A stretch of DNA of 64,000 nt from Herbaspirillum sp. ASV7. GTDB taxonomy: Bacteria > Pseudomonadota > Gammaproteobacteria > Burkholderiales > Burkholderiaceae_D. The stretch is from NCBI RefSeq assembly GCF_016429215.1, contig NZ_JAELUH010000020.1, positions 1 through 64,000 on the forward strand, read 5' to 3'. A model generated the notes under the pieces. It was not told the DNA's origin and made no database searches. It saw only the letters and a list, made by a program, of their open reading frames with translations. The position numbers and the translations under genes were made by a program. Below, one piece after another: positions 19,089 to 28,206 of this stretch (position 1 is the first letter of the stretch; each line of letters opens with the position of its first letter).

Positions 19089-20056
19089 TCGTGCTGTCCA
19101 TCGCCCTGCTCATGCCGGGCCAGTCGCCGCATCGCCTGTGGCGGCAGGCCGAACAGACGCATGCAGGCGCGCCGCATGCGTTCGGCGTCACCAAAGCCGG
19201 TGGCGCGGGCGATGCTCTCCAGGCTGTCGCCTGATTCCTCGATGCGCAGGCGTGCCGCCTCGGCGCGCATCTGCTCGATCGCCCGGGCCGGAGTCTGGCC
19301 GGTCTCGGTCGCAAAGGCGCGGTCGAACTGGCGACGGCTCAGGCAGGCCACCTCGGCCAGCGCATCCACTGTCAGGTCCTGATGCAGGTGATCACGCGCA
19401 TGACTGAGCGCGCGCCGGATGCGCTCGGAGCCGCCATCCATTTCCTGCAAGGCTGAGAACTGCGACTGCCCACCAGGGCGGCGGTGATACACCACCAGTT
19501 CGCGCGCCACCGCGCGGGCCAGCTCGACACCGTGGTCATCCTCCACCAGGGCCAGCGCCAGGTCGATGCCGGCCGAGATCCCCGCCGAGGTCCACACCGC
19601 GCCGTCGCGTGAATAGATGCGGTCGCTATCCACCTTCACCTTGGGATGCATCTTCTGCAGCTTGGCCGCCATGCGCCAGTGCGTGGTGGCGCGCTTGCCA
19701 TCGAGCACGCCGGCAGCGGCCAGCACGAAGGCGCCGGTACACACGCCGGCGATGCGGCGCGAACGACCGGCAGCCCGCACGATATAGCGTCGCAGCGCGT
19801 CCGAGACCAGGCCTTCGCGCGGCGCGCCGCCGCCGGCCACCACCAGCGTATCGAAACCGGCATTGCCGATGGGCTCGGTCTGGATCATGGCTCCCGCCGA
19901 GCTGCGGATCATCCCGCCCGGTTCCGACAGCAGGCTGAGCCGGTACAGCATCTTGCCGGAGACCCGGTTGGCCGCGTCGAAGGCCGACAGCGGGCCGGTG
20001 AAATCGAGCATGCTGCAATCGGCAAAGATCAGGAAGGCGGTATCGCGAGGACTCAT
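19085..20056 (-). CDS. GlxA-type transcriptional regulator (DJ-1/PfpI plus AraC HTH)
   Basis: A 323-residue regulator. An N-terminal DJ-1/PfpI-like domain (LIFADCSMLDFTGPLSAFDAAN, GVCTGAFVLAAAGVLDGKRATTHW) senses a small molecule. A C-terminal AraC double helix-turn-helix (TVDALAEVACLSRRQFDRAFA, SLESIARATGFGDAERMRRAC) binds DNA. GlxA-type proteins control amine, betaine or amino-acid catabolism; the ligand here is unknown. It is divergent from an MFS transporter, with a long inverted repeat between them, so it probably controls that transporter and itself. Confidence 0.92.
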   Translation of the reverse strand: MSPRDTAFLIFADCSMLDFTGPLSAFDAANRVSGKMLYRLSLLSEPGGMIRSSAGAMIQTEPIGNAGFDTLVVAGGGAPREGLVSDALRRYIVRAAGRSRRIAGVCTGAFVLAAAGVLDGKRATTHWRMAAKLQKMHPKVKVDSDRIYSRDGAVWTSAGISAGIDLALALVEDDHGVELARAVARELVVYHRRPGGQSQFSALQEMDGGSERIRRALSHARDHLHQDLTVDALAEVACLSRRQFDRAFATETGQTPARAIEQMRAEAARLRIEESGDSLESIARATGFGDAERMRRACMRLFGLPPQAMRRLARHEQGDGQHD

Positions 20057-20070
20057 GACATGCTCACCAG

Positions 20071-20109
20071 GATGGCTTGAATTGCCGGAATTATGGCATT
20101 CAAGCCATC
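20071..20109. promoter_or_regulatory. 12-bp inverted repeat, likely operator of the GlxA-type regulator
   Basis: GATGGCTTGAAT (20071-20082) and ATTCAAGCCATC (20098-20109) are perfect inverted repeats separated by 15 bases. They lie in the 99-base spacer between the divergent regulator and MFS genes, the expected place for an AraC-type operator. Confidence 0.65.
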
Positions 20110-20155
20110 ATCGTGCACGGCACACTGGCCAGGTTCAACATCCCTGGAGCCTGTC

Positions 20156-21424
20156 ATGGAACAACCCGCCGCCCTGGCCACGATCACTGCCGCCACCCAC
20201 CCCGGCCGGCGCCACCGCTGGAAGGTGCTGGCCGCCGGCGTGGCCGCCAACGCCGCCTTTTCGGCGGTGTTCTCCGGTATCCCGGTGACCTCGGTGGTCT
20301 TGCGCAGCGACTACCACCTCAGCAATGGCCAGCTCGGCCTGGCGCTGGGCCTGCTGAGCCTGGGCGTGGCGCTGGGCGAGTTGCCCTGGGGTGTGCTGAC
20401 GGATCGCCTGGGCGACCGCAAGGTCTTGCTGGCAGGCCTGCTGGGCACTAGCGCGGCCCTCTGGCTGCTGATGCTGCGCGCCTTGCCCGGCCACGGCGCG
20501 GCCACCTACGTGTGGCTCTGTGCCGGGCTGATGCTGGCGGGATTGCTGGGCGGCAGCGTCAACGGCGCCAGCGGGCGCGCCGTGATGGGCTGGTTTGGCG
20601 AGGGCGAACGCGGCCTGGCCATGAGCATCCGCCAGACCGCCGTGCCGTTGGGCGGTGGCGTGGGGGCCTTGCTGCTGCCCACGCTGGCTGCACGCGCCGG
20701 CTTCGGTGCGGTGTATGGCGTGCTGATGGCGGGCTGCCTGGCCAGCGTCGGCCTGATCCTGCTGTGGCTGCGCGAGCCACCGCCGGCACCCGTATCGGCA
20801 ACGCCGGCCAGCGCTGCCGCACCGGCCCTGCGCCGTCTGCTGGTGTGGCGACTGGCGCTGGGCATCGGCCTGCTGTGCGCACCGCAGGTGGCGCTGATCA
20901 GCTTCGGCGGCATCTTCCTGCATGAGGTGGGACAAGCCAGCCTGGTCCTCATCAGCGCACTGCTGACCCTGGTGCAGATCGGTGCAGCGGTGGCGCGCAT
21001 CGGCAGCGGTCGCTGGACCGACCGGCGTGGCCAGCGGCGCGGCTACCTGCGCCTGTGCGCCTGGTGCAGCGCCGTGCTGTTTTCCTTACTGGGTGTGCTG
21101 TCCATGTTCTTGCGTGATGGCGCCGGCATCGGCCTGCTGTCTCTGGTGCTGGTGACGGCCGGCGTGGTGGTGTCGGCCTGGCACGGCGTGGCCTACACCG
21201 AACTGGCCGTGGTGGCTGGATCGGCCCAGGTCGGCACCGCCCTGGGCCTGGGCAACAGCTGCGTGTTCCTGGTCTTCTTCCTGACCGCGCAGGCGATCCC
21301 GCCCGTGCTGCAGTGGCAGGGCTGGCCGGCGGTCTGGATCGGTACGGCACTGGTGGCGCTGACCGTGGTGCCGCTGTTTCCGGCGGCGGGGGAGGGGACG
21401 CAAGAGCAGCGACACCGTACCTGA
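20156..21424 (+). CDS. MFS transporter
   Basis: A 422-residue major facilitator with about twelve hydrophobic helices. Visible landmarks are the loop 2-3 motif GVLTDRLGDRKVLLAGLLG and a related repeat in the second half (RIGSGRWTDRRGQRRGYLR). I place the start at ATG 20156 (MEQPAALATITA), since the 21-codon upstream extension runs into the operator. The substrate is unknown. It is divergent from, and probably controlled by, the GlxA-type regulator. Confidence 0.88.
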   Translation: MEQPAALATITAATHPGRRHRWKVLAAGVAANAAFSAVFSGIPVTSVVLRSDYHLSNGQLGLALGLLSLGVALGELPWGVLTDRLGDRKVLLAGLLGTSAALWLLMLRALPGHGAATYVWLCAGLMLAGLLGGSVNGASGRAVMGWFGEGERGLAMSIRQTAVPLGGGVGALLLPTLAARAGFGAVYGVLMAGCLASVGLILLWLREPPPAPVSATPASAAAPALRRLLVWRLALGIGLLCAPQVALISFGGIFLHEVGQASLVLISALLTLVQIGAAVARIGSGRWTDRRGQRRGYLRLCAWCSAVLFSLLGVLSMFLRDGAGIGLLSLVLVTAGVVVSAWHGVAYTELAVVAGSAQVGTALGLGNSCVFLVFFLTAQAIPPVLQWQGWPAVWIGTALVALTVVPLFPAAGEGTQEQRHRT

Positions 21425-21454
21425 TTCTGGTGAAATCCCCGAAAAGGACCGGTC

Positions 21455-21471
21455 TTAGACGACCGGTCTAA
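21455..21471. promoter_or_regulatory. TetR operator candidate (TTAGAC-N5-GTCTAA)
   Basis: TTAGACGACCGGTCTAA is an inverted repeat (6-bp arms, 5-base centre), 13 bases before the TetR ATG. GACCGGTCTTA at 21448-21458 repeats part of it upstream. It resembles TAGACCGGTCTA-type sites bound by NemR-like TetR proteins, as recalled from the family. Confidence 0.6.
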
Positions 21472-21483
21472 TTTTTCGTTAAA

Positions 21484-22092
21484 ATGGCCGCCATGCGAGA
21501 AAACTATGGCGAAAACAAACGGAACATCCTGATGGCCGGCCGCGCAATCATTGCGCAGAAAGGCTTCTCCGCCGTCGGCCTGTCCGAGATCCTGGCGGCG
21601 GCCGCTATTCCCAAGGGTTCCTTCTATCACTACTTCGGTTCCAAGGAGCAGTACGGCCGCGAGCTCATCGAGCACTACGTGGCCGGCTACCTGGAACTGC
21701 TGGAGCGCGTGCTGGGCGATGTCGCCTATGGTGCCAGCGCGCGCGAGCGCCTGCTCAGCTACTGGGGCTACTGGCTGGACAGCCAATGCTGCCAGGAACT
21801 GGAGCAGCGCTGCCTGGTGGTCAAGCTGTCCGCCGAGGTGGCCGATCTCTCCGAGGACATGCGCCACGCCCTGCACCAGGGCACGCAAGCCTTCATCGAC
21901 CGTATCGCCGCCTGCATCGCCCAGGGGCGTGAGGAAGCCTCGCTGCATACCGTGCTCGATCCGCAAGCCACCGCCACCATGCTTTACCAGCAATGGCTGG
22001 GTGCCAGCCTGCTGTCGCGCCTGAGCCGCGACCGCATCCCGATGGAAGCCGCCATGCTGGTCACGCGACGCGTGCTGGTACCGCCACAGTAG
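21484..22092 (+). CDS. TetR/AcrR family regulator
   Basis: A 202-residue one-component repressor. The N-terminal helix-turn-helix is clear (IIAQKGFSAVGLSEILAAAA, IPKGSFYHYFGSKEQYG), and a ligand-binding C-terminal half follows with two or three Cys (DSQCCQELEQRCLVV). Cysteines here, and an operator of NemR type, suggest sensing of electrophiles. That fits the next gene, an alkenal/enone-type reductase 45 bases downstream. The start may be ATG 21484 or 21493. It probably represses itself and the reductase. Confidence 0.9.
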   Translation: MAAMRENYGENKRNILMAGRAIIAQKGFSAVGLSEILAAAAIPKGSFYHYFGSKEQYGRELIEHYVAGYLELLERVLGDVAYGASARERLLSYWGYWLDSQCCQELEQRCLVVKLSAEVADLSEDMRHALHQGTQAFIDRIAACIAQGREEASLHTVLDPQATATMLYQQWLGASLLSRLSRDRIPMEAAMLVTRRVLVPPQ

Positions 22093-22137
22093 CGCCATTT
22101 GTGCTCGCCCCCACCGAACACCCTGAAAGGAATCCCC

Positions 22138-23166
22138 ATGAGCAGCACCCCCAAGACCAACCGCCGCATCGTCCTCGCCTCGCGCCCCACGGCCGCGCCC
22201 ACCGCCGAGAACTTCCGCCTGGAGGAAGTCGCCATCCCCGAACTGCAGGACGGACAGATGCTGCTGCGCGGTGAATGGCTGTCCCTGGATCCCTACATGC
22301 GCGGCCGCATGAGCGACGCGCCCTCCTATGCGCCGCCGGTGGAGATCGATGGCGTCATGACCGCTGGCGTGGTCTCGCGCGTGGTGGCCTCGCGCCATCC
22401 GGATTTCCACGAAGGTGAGCGCGTCGTGGCCTACACCGGCTGGCAAGAGTACGCCATCTCCGATGGCACCGGCGCCCACAAGCTGCCCGCCGATTTCGCC
22501 CATCCCTCGCATGCGCTGGGCGTATTGGGCATGCCCGGCTACACCGCCTATGCCGGCCTGATCGACATCGGCCAGCCGCGTCCCGGCGAGACCGTGGTGG
22601 TGGCTGCGGCCACCGGCGCGGTCGGCTCGCTGGTGGGACAGATCGCCAAGCTGCGCGGCTGCCACGTGGTCGGCATCGCCGGTGGTGCGCAGAAGTGTGA
22701 GTCGGCCGTCCAGGAACTGGGCTTCGACGCCTGCATCGACCACCGCGCCGCTGATTTCGCCGAGCAACTGCAGGCGGCCTGCCCGCGCGGCATCGATGTG
22801 TATTTCGAGAACGTCGGCGGCGCCGTGCTCGACGCGGTGATCCCCTTGCTCAACATCCACGCCCGGGTACCGGTGTGCGGCCTGATCGCCCACTACAACG
22901 GCGCCGGCATGGCCACTGCGAGCACGGCCATCCTGCGTCGCGTGCTGACCCAGCGCATTCGCGTACAGGGCTTCATCATCTTCGATTACTACGTCAACCG
23001 GCCCGACCTGCACGCGGCCTTCCAGCAGGAGGTCGGCACCTGGCTCAAGGAAGGCAAGCTGCGCTACCGAGAAGACGTGGTGCAGGGCCTGGAGAATGCC
23101 CCGCAAGCCTTCATGGGCCTGCTGCAGGGCAAGAACTTCGGCAAGCTGGTGGTCAAGCTGGACTGA
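22138..23166 (+). CDS. NADPH-dependent oxidoreductase (MDR family, CurA/prostaglandin-reductase-like)
   Basis: A 342-residue medium-chain dehydrogenase/reductase without the zinc ligands of alcohol dehydrogenases. It has the family N-terminus (NRRIVLASRPTAAPTAENF, LSLDPYMRGRM), the Rossmann site VVVAAATGAVGSLVGQIAKL and the GGVGG-like FENVGGAVLDAVI. Relatives reduce the double bond of 2-alkenals, enones or curcumin using NADPH. The ATG at 22138 follows GAAAGG. It forms an operon with the TetR gene, suggesting inducible detoxification of reactive carbonyls. Confidence 0.9.
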   Translation: MSSTPKTNRRIVLASRPTAAPTAENFRLEEVAIPELQDGQMLLRGEWLSLDPYMRGRMSDAPSYAPPVEIDGVMTAGVVSRVVASRHPDFHEGERVVAYTGWQEYAISDGTGAHKLPADFAHPSHALGVLGMPGYTAYAGLIDIGQPRPGETVVVAAATGAVGSLVGQIAKLRGCHVVGIAGGAQKCESAVQELGFDACIDHRAADFAEQLQAACPRGIDVYFENVGGAVLDAVIPLLNIHARVPVCGLIAHYNGAGMATASTAILRRVLTQRIRVQGFIIFDYYVNRPDLHAAFQQEVGTWLKEGKLRYREDVVQGLENAPQAFMGLLQGKNFGKLVVKLD

Positions 23167-23198
23167 GCGGTCATGGCGATATTTTTACGATTCCCTTT

Positions 23199-23292
23199 CC
23201 GTTCGGCCTGAGTAGCGGCGTAGCCGCGTATCGAAGGTGCACCGTCTGCGGGTCTTCGATACGGCCCTCGCGGGCCTACTCAGTCCGAACGG
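23199..23292. repeat. 94-bp cloverleaf-like palindromic repeat
   Basis: Outer arms at 23199-23215 and 23276-23292 are reverse complements over 17 bp with one mismatch (CCGTTCGG...GAGTAG). Inside them, CGTATCGAAG and CTTCGATACG form a 10-bp stem. Two small hairpins, CGGC-gta-GCCG (23216-23226) and GCCC-tcgc-GGGC (23264-23275), sit between the stems. The whole folds as a multi-arm structure. It looks like a dispersed REP/BIME-type element, placed after the reductase gene where it may also act as a terminator. Confidence 0.8.
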
Positions 23293-23400
23293 TGGTTTGA
23301 TCGTTTGCGAAGCCACTTCTGGTCAGCCCCATCATTTCCGGGGCAACTACCCGGCAACCCGGTACGGCAGCGATCCTGCCGCATCCACAAGGATCCATCC

Positions 23401-24411
<1,011 letters not shown>

Positions 24412-24433
24412 CCGGTCGCACCACGGCAAGCTC

Positions 24434-24471
24434 AAAAAAAGCGGCAGGGGCCACGCCCTTGCCGCTTTTTT
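24434..24471. terminator. Bidirectional terminator between convergent genes
   Basis: GCGGCAGGGG (24441-24450) pairs with CCCTTGCCGC (24456-24465), one G-T pair. It is flanked by seven A on one side and six T on the other, so it can stop both the oxidoreductase and the GntR operon. Confidence 0.9.
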
Positions 24472-24496
24472 CTTGCCGCCCCACCAGCGCAGGGAC

Positions 24497-25339
24497 TTAT
24501 TCCATCCCCAGCATGCGCGCCAGGCTGTTGCCGCTTTTCTCGCTGACCAGGTGGATATGTTCCTCCAGCGTCACCAGGTGAGCGTCCATGGCCGCCACTG
24601 CGCCGTCGACATCACCCCGTTCGATCAGGTCGACGATGTGGGTGTGCTCGTCGTGCTCGCAGGCGGCATAGCCGGCCGGTTCGTGCAGCGCCACGATCAG
24701 CGAGCAGCGCGACACCAGTTCAGCCAGGTAGCGTTGCAGCGTCGGATTGCGTGACAGCTCGGCCACCCGCATGTGGAAGGACGATGCCAGCCGGGCCCAG
24801 TGGGTCTGGGCATAGCTGTGCATGACGGCATGTTCTTCCTTGAGTTGGCGGCGCAGCCTGGCCAGGTCGGCGCGGGTGGCGTTCTGTACCGCCAGGCGCA
24901 TGATGGCACCCTCCAGTGCGCGGCGCGCTTCGAAGATCTCGCGTGTCTCCTCCGGCGTGGGCATGGCCACCACCGCACCGCGATTGGGGCGCAACTCCAC
25001 GATGTGCTCGTGCGCCAGCTTCTGCAAGGCCTTCTGCACCACGGTGCGGCCCACGCCGAACAGTTCGCACAGCGCCGCCTCGGGCAGCTTGGTGCCCGGC
25101 GTGAGGCGTTGGCTCATCACGCTGTCGAACACGGTCTGGTAGATGCGGGCAATGATGTCGTCGCCGCCCTCGCCATCGAGCTGCAGGGGCGGCAGTTCGG
25201 TCAGCGCGTCATGGCGCACGCGTGGCCGGCCGGCGCCGCTGCGACGCGGCTGGGGGGATGGCGCGGCAGCGGCGGCAGGCGTGGACTTGCCGCGACGTGG
25301 GGTGGACTTTGCGGGTTTGCGGGCAGGGGTGTCGCTCAT
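24497..25339 (-). CDS. GntR/FCD family regulator of the adjacent nitrogen cluster
   Basis: A 280-residue regulator. A disordered, basic Ala/Pro N-terminus of about 45 residues precedes a GntR winged helix (IARIYQTVFDSVMSQRLTPGTKLPE, LFGVGRTVVQKALQKL). A C-terminal FCD ligand domain (about 125-270) has the metal-binding His/Asp pattern (HMRVAEL, DEHTHIVDLIERGD). FCD regulators usually respond to the substrate of their own pathway. It is the last gene of the leftward amidase operon and probably controls both divergent operons. The final residues KSGNSLARMLGME have no recognised role. Confidence 0.9.
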   Translation of the reverse strand: MSDTPARKPAKSTPRRGKSTPAAAAAPSPQPRRSGAGRPRVRHDALTELPPLQLDGEGGDDIIARIYQTVFDSVMSQRLTPGTKLPEAALCELFGVGRTVVQKALQKLAHEHIVELRPNRGAVVAMPTPEETREIFEARRALEGAIMRLAVQNATRADLARLRRQLKEEHAVMHSYAQTHWARLASSFHMRVAELSRNPTLQRYLAELVSRCSLIVALHEPAGYAACEHDEHTHIVDLIERGDVDGAVAAMDAHLVTLEEHIHLVSEKSGNSLARMLGME

Positions 25340-25369
25340 TGTCTTGTCGATGTATGGATCGCGGCGGGT

Positions 25370-26626
25370 TCAGCGGGCGTCGACTTGCAGCGCGCGCCAG
25401 ATCCGCGTCGCCAGGCCGATCAGGGCCAGGTCGCTGCCGGCCGGGCCCAGCAATGATACGCCGATCGGCAAGCCGGCGGGAGTCGCAAAGGGCATGCTCA
25501 CCTGCGGCAAGCCCGCCAGCCCGGCCACGCAGGTGAGCCGGAAGGTACGTGCGCGTACCTGGTCGATCTCGTCGGCCGATGCCGTGCACAGCGGCGCCAC
25601 GCTGGAGGCCGAGGGGATCACCGCCACCCCGTCCGGCCCCAGCAGAGAGCGCACGCGATGGCGCACCAGGTCCTGTTCGCGGCGCGCGGCATGGGCGGTC
25701 TCGGCGCTAGTAGCACGGGCCATGTCCCAGCGTGCCTGCACCGCCGCACCGAAACGCGGTTGCGTGGTGCTGATCCAGTGGCCGTGGGTCTGCCAGGCAT
25801 CGTAGGCCGAGGCGCTGATGTAGGCACGGCGCCAGTTTTCCAGTGCGCCGTCCTCGCCACCCAGGCGCATGTGCTCGCCCGGCATGAGCATGCGCAGCGC
25901 ATCGTAGACCTGGTGGATGGCCGGGTGGAAGTCCGGGTCGGCCAGTTCCAGCGCATCGAAGGGCAGCAGCGCGCGGCGCAGCTGCACGCCGCCCGTCTGC
26001 GGCAGCAGCACTTGCCCCACACGCTCGAAGATGCCGGCATCGTGGGCCAGCCAGGTGACGGTATCGAAATCGGGACACAGCGGCGCCATGGCCTTGCACG
26101 ACAACAAACCAAAGCTGGTACGCAAGCCCCAGACGCCGCAATAGCTGGCCGGCACCCGCGTCGAGCCGCCGGTGTCGGTGCCCAATGCGAAGTCGCACAG
26201 GCGTGCCGCCACGGCCGCTGCCGAGCCGCTGGAGGAGCCGCCCGGCACGCGCCCCGGCGCCGCACTGTTGACCGGCGTGCCGTAGTGATGGTTGTCGCCA
26301 TGGATGCTGTAGGCCAGTTCGTCGGTGATGGTCTTGCCCACCAGGGTGGCGCCGGCCTGCAGCAGTTGTGCCACCACCGCATGGTGGCGCGTGGGCAGCG
26401 CATGGCTGCGCAGCCAGTCGGGATTGCCCGCGCCGGTGGGATGACCGGCCACGTCGAAGAGGTCCTTGGCGGCGAAGCGCAAGCCGGCCAGCGCACCGGT
26501 GGCGGCGCCCGCGAGGGTGAAGCGACCATGCGGCACGAAGGCGCCCACGGGATCGTCGATGACGGGGATGTCCATGATGGCGGGGGATGTAGTAGATACG
26601 GCAGATGCGACGGATACGGTAGTCAA
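25370..26626 (-). CDS. Amidase (amidase-signature family; HpxY/AtzE-like)
   Basis: A 418-residue amidase-signature hydrolase with the complete Ser-cisSer-Lys triad: Lys in RFAAKDLFDVAG, cis-Ser in DTGGSTRVPASYCG and nucleophile Ser in PGGSSSGSAAAVAA. It hydrolyses an amide and releases ammonia. The TTG start at 26626 has a GGAG site seven bases upstream; an internal ATG (MDIPVIDDPVG) is a second choice. HpxY/AtzE-type amidases usually need a small DUF4089 partner (HpxX/AtzG), which I do not find. Its neighbours (HpxZ- and HpxW-like genes across the divergent promoter) point to oxamate/oxalurate or biuret-like substrates; this is inference. Confidence 0.85.
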   Translation of the reverse strand: MTTVSVASAVSTTSPAIMDIPVIDDPVGAFVPHGRFTLAGAATGALAGLRFAAKDLFDVAGHPTGAGNPDWLRSHALPTRHHAVVAQLLQAGATLVGKTITDELAYSIHGDNHHYGTPVNSAAPGRVPGGSSSGSAAAVAARLCDFALGTDTGGSTRVPASYCGVWGLRTSFGLLSCKAMAPLCPDFDTVTWLAHDAGIFERVGQVLLPQTGGVQLRRALLPFDALELADPDFHPAIHQVYDALRMLMPGEHMRLGGEDGALENWRRAYISASAYDAWQTHGHWISTTQPRFGAAVQARWDMARATSAETAHAARREQDLVRHRVRSLLGPDGVAVIPSASSVAPLCTASADEIDQVRARTFRLTCVAGLAGLPQVSMPFATPAGLPIGVSLLGPAGSDLALIGLATRIWRALQVDAR

Positions 26627-26653
26627 GCAAGTCTCCAGGGATGGGGATGGGTG

Positions 26654-27616
26654 TCAGAACGGCTGGCGCAGTGGTTCCAGCGTCTCCACGTAGTCGCAGA
26701 TGGCGCCGGGCGTGGTGAACCAGATCTGGCCACGGTCGCGCGCGGCGGCCAGATGTTGCAGGGCATGGCGCAGGTGGCGCAGGCGATAGGGCTGGCCCAC
26801 CAGGTAGGGGTGCAGGGCCACACCCATCACCAGCGGCTGCTGCTGCGCCTGGTCCAGCATCTCGTCGAAGTTGTCGACGATCATGCGGGCGAAGTCGCGG
26901 CCATCCATCTGGCGCGCCACGATCATGGGGATGTCATTGAGCTCCTGCGGATAGGGGATCGACCACAGCGTCTGGCCGCTGCGGGTACGCAGGCGCACCG
27001 GCTGGTCGTCATGCGCCCAGTTGAGGGTGTAGCGGTAGCCGCTCTCCTGCAGCAGGTCGGGTGTGAGCAGGCTCTCCGAAATCCACGGCGAGAGCCAGCC
27101 TCCGGGCAGGCTGCCGCTCTCGGCGGCGATGCGCTGGCGGCAGTGACGCAGCAGGGCCGCTTCTTCTGCTTCGGGGAGCGTGCCTTGCTGGTGGGCGTTG
27201 GTGTGCCCGTGCCCGATCAGTTCGTCGCCGCGCGCGGCGAAGGCCGCCACCAGCTCGGGGCAATGATCGTAGAGCGCGGTATTGAGCAGTACACCGGCCG
27301 GCAAGCCCAGTTGCTCGAACAGTTCCAGGCAGCGCCAGGCGCCGACCCGGTTGCCGTATTCGCGCCAGCTGTAGTTGAGCACATCCGGCTCCGGACACGC
27401 CGGCCCCAGCCGCGCACCCAGCCCCTGGCCGAAGGCGAAGTGCTCGATGTTGAAGCCCAGGTACACCGCCAGTCTGGCGCCATTGGGCCAGCGGTATTGC
27501 GGACGGCGGTGGATGGCCGAGTAGCCGAAGCGCCCGTGCGCTGGCAGGGGGCCGTAGCTGGCCTGGCCGTCGTCATGACCCAGGGCGGCCTCGGGCGGCA
27601 GGATCGTCGCTTGCAT
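26654..27616 (-). CDS. Polysaccharide-deacetylase-fold protein (PuuE-like paralogue)
   Basis: A 320-residue protein of the NodB/polysaccharide-deacetylase fold, cytoplasmic (no signal peptide). Recognisable stretches are RWPNGARLAVYLGFNIEHF, EYGNRVGAWRCLELFEQLGLP, GDELIGHGHTNAHQQ and LSPWISESLLTPDLLQESGY. The layout resembles PuuE-type allantoinases, which use this fold to hydrolyse cyclic ureides rather than sugars. A true PuuE homologue exists at 56.8 kb, so this is probably a diverged relative acting on another ring or amide. It sits in a leftward operon between the SnoaL-like protein and the amidase. Confidence 0.8.
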   Translation of the reverse strand: MQATILPPEAALGHDDGQASYGPLPAHGRFGYSAIHRRPQYRWPNGARLAVYLGFNIEHFAFGQGLGARLGPACPEPDVLNYSWREYGNRVGAWRCLELFEQLGLPAGVLLNTALYDHCPELVAAFAARGDELIGHGHTNAHQQGTLPEAEEAALLRHCRQRIAAESGSLPGGWLSPWISESLLTPDLLQESGYRYTLNWAHDDQPVRLRTRSGQTLWSIPYPQELNDIPMIVARQMDGRDFARMIVDNFDEMLDQAQQQPLVMGVALHPYLVGQPYRLRHLRHALQHLAAARDRGQIWFTTPGAICDYVETLEPLRQPF

Positions 27617-27625
27617 ACCGCCCCC

Positions 27626-28072
27626 TTACAGTTCGACCAGTCCGGCGCGTGCCAGCAGGCGCTCGGCGCTGTCGTTCCACACATCCATCTGCACGATGAG
27701 GCCGTGGCGGATGACGTAGCGGTCCACGTAGCGATTGCCTTCGAAGGCCTGGCCATCGGGCCAGACGCCATAGAGCGTTCCCCGGTTGTAGACGATGGCT
27801 TGCTCCAGGCTGGCACCGGCCACCACCTCGGTGCCTTCGAAACGCTTCTTGACCCAGCCATAGCGCCCGGCATTGAAGGCTGCGCACTGCGCCGGGTCGC
27901 TCATCTCGCGCCCGCCGGTGAAGCGGATCTTCAACTCCGGCGAGACGAAGCGCCGCGCCGCCGTCGGATCGGGAATCATCAGCACACGCAGGTATTCATC
28001 CACCAGCGCGGCGGGATCGTAGGGCAGGGCGGTCGCCTGTGCGTTGATTGATGATGGTGCGTCGTGCATCAT
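27626..28072 (-). CDS. SnoaL/NTF2-like small protein
   Basis: A protein of about 148 residues with an alpha+beta cone (NTF2/SnoaL) pattern: YLRVLMIPDPTAARRFVSPEL, an Asn/Tyr-rich strand region and RYVDRYVIRHGLIVQMDVW at the end. Members are isomerases, hydrolases or chaperone-like partners of amidases. The start is uncertain: GTG 28090, ATG 28081, 28072 and 28069 are in frame; GGAGAAA favours 28072. It is the first gene of the leftward operon with the deacetylase-like protein, amidase and GntR. The NtrC palindrome lies just upstream. Confidence 0.75.
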   Translation of the reverse strand: MMHDAPSSINAQATALPYDPAALVDEYLRVLMIPDPTAARRFVSPELKIRFTGGREMSDPAQCAAFNAGRYGWVKKRFEGTEVVAGASLEQAIVYNRGTLYGVWPDGQAFEGNRYVDRYVIRHGLIVQMDVWNDSAERLLARAGLVEL

Positions 28073-28085
28073 TTTCTCCATGTCC

Positions 28086-28102
28086 TGCACAATGATTGTG
28101 CA
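28086..28102. promoter_or_regulatory. NtrC-type enhancer palindrome
   Basis: TGCACAATGATTGTGCA is a perfect 17-bp palindrome and fits the NtrC consensus TGCAC-N7-GTGCA exactly. It lies about 120 bases upstream of the sigma-54 promoter of the rightward operon, a usual enhancer distance. It also overlaps the start region of the leftward operon, which it could repress or activate. A GntR operator reading is the alternative. Confidence 0.7.
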
Positions 28103-28206
28103 TTATTGATTTCAAGTTGGATAAGTAATCGACGGCAATAATGATTAATAAATGCTGCGTATATAAGATAAATATTGTCGGCAAAAATTAAGCGAAATTG
28201 CTGCGC

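Noticed and set aside
23293-23400. SAM riboswitch before the luciferase-like gene
   Set aside because: Only the ACCCGGCAACC stretch resembles SAM-I. The GAGGG core, kink-turn and closing stem are not visible, so it is not listed as a riboswitch.
25658-28051. 797-codon frame opposite the amidase-deacetylase operon
   Set aside because: It shows no protein-like domain and lies fully antisense to three recognisable genes.
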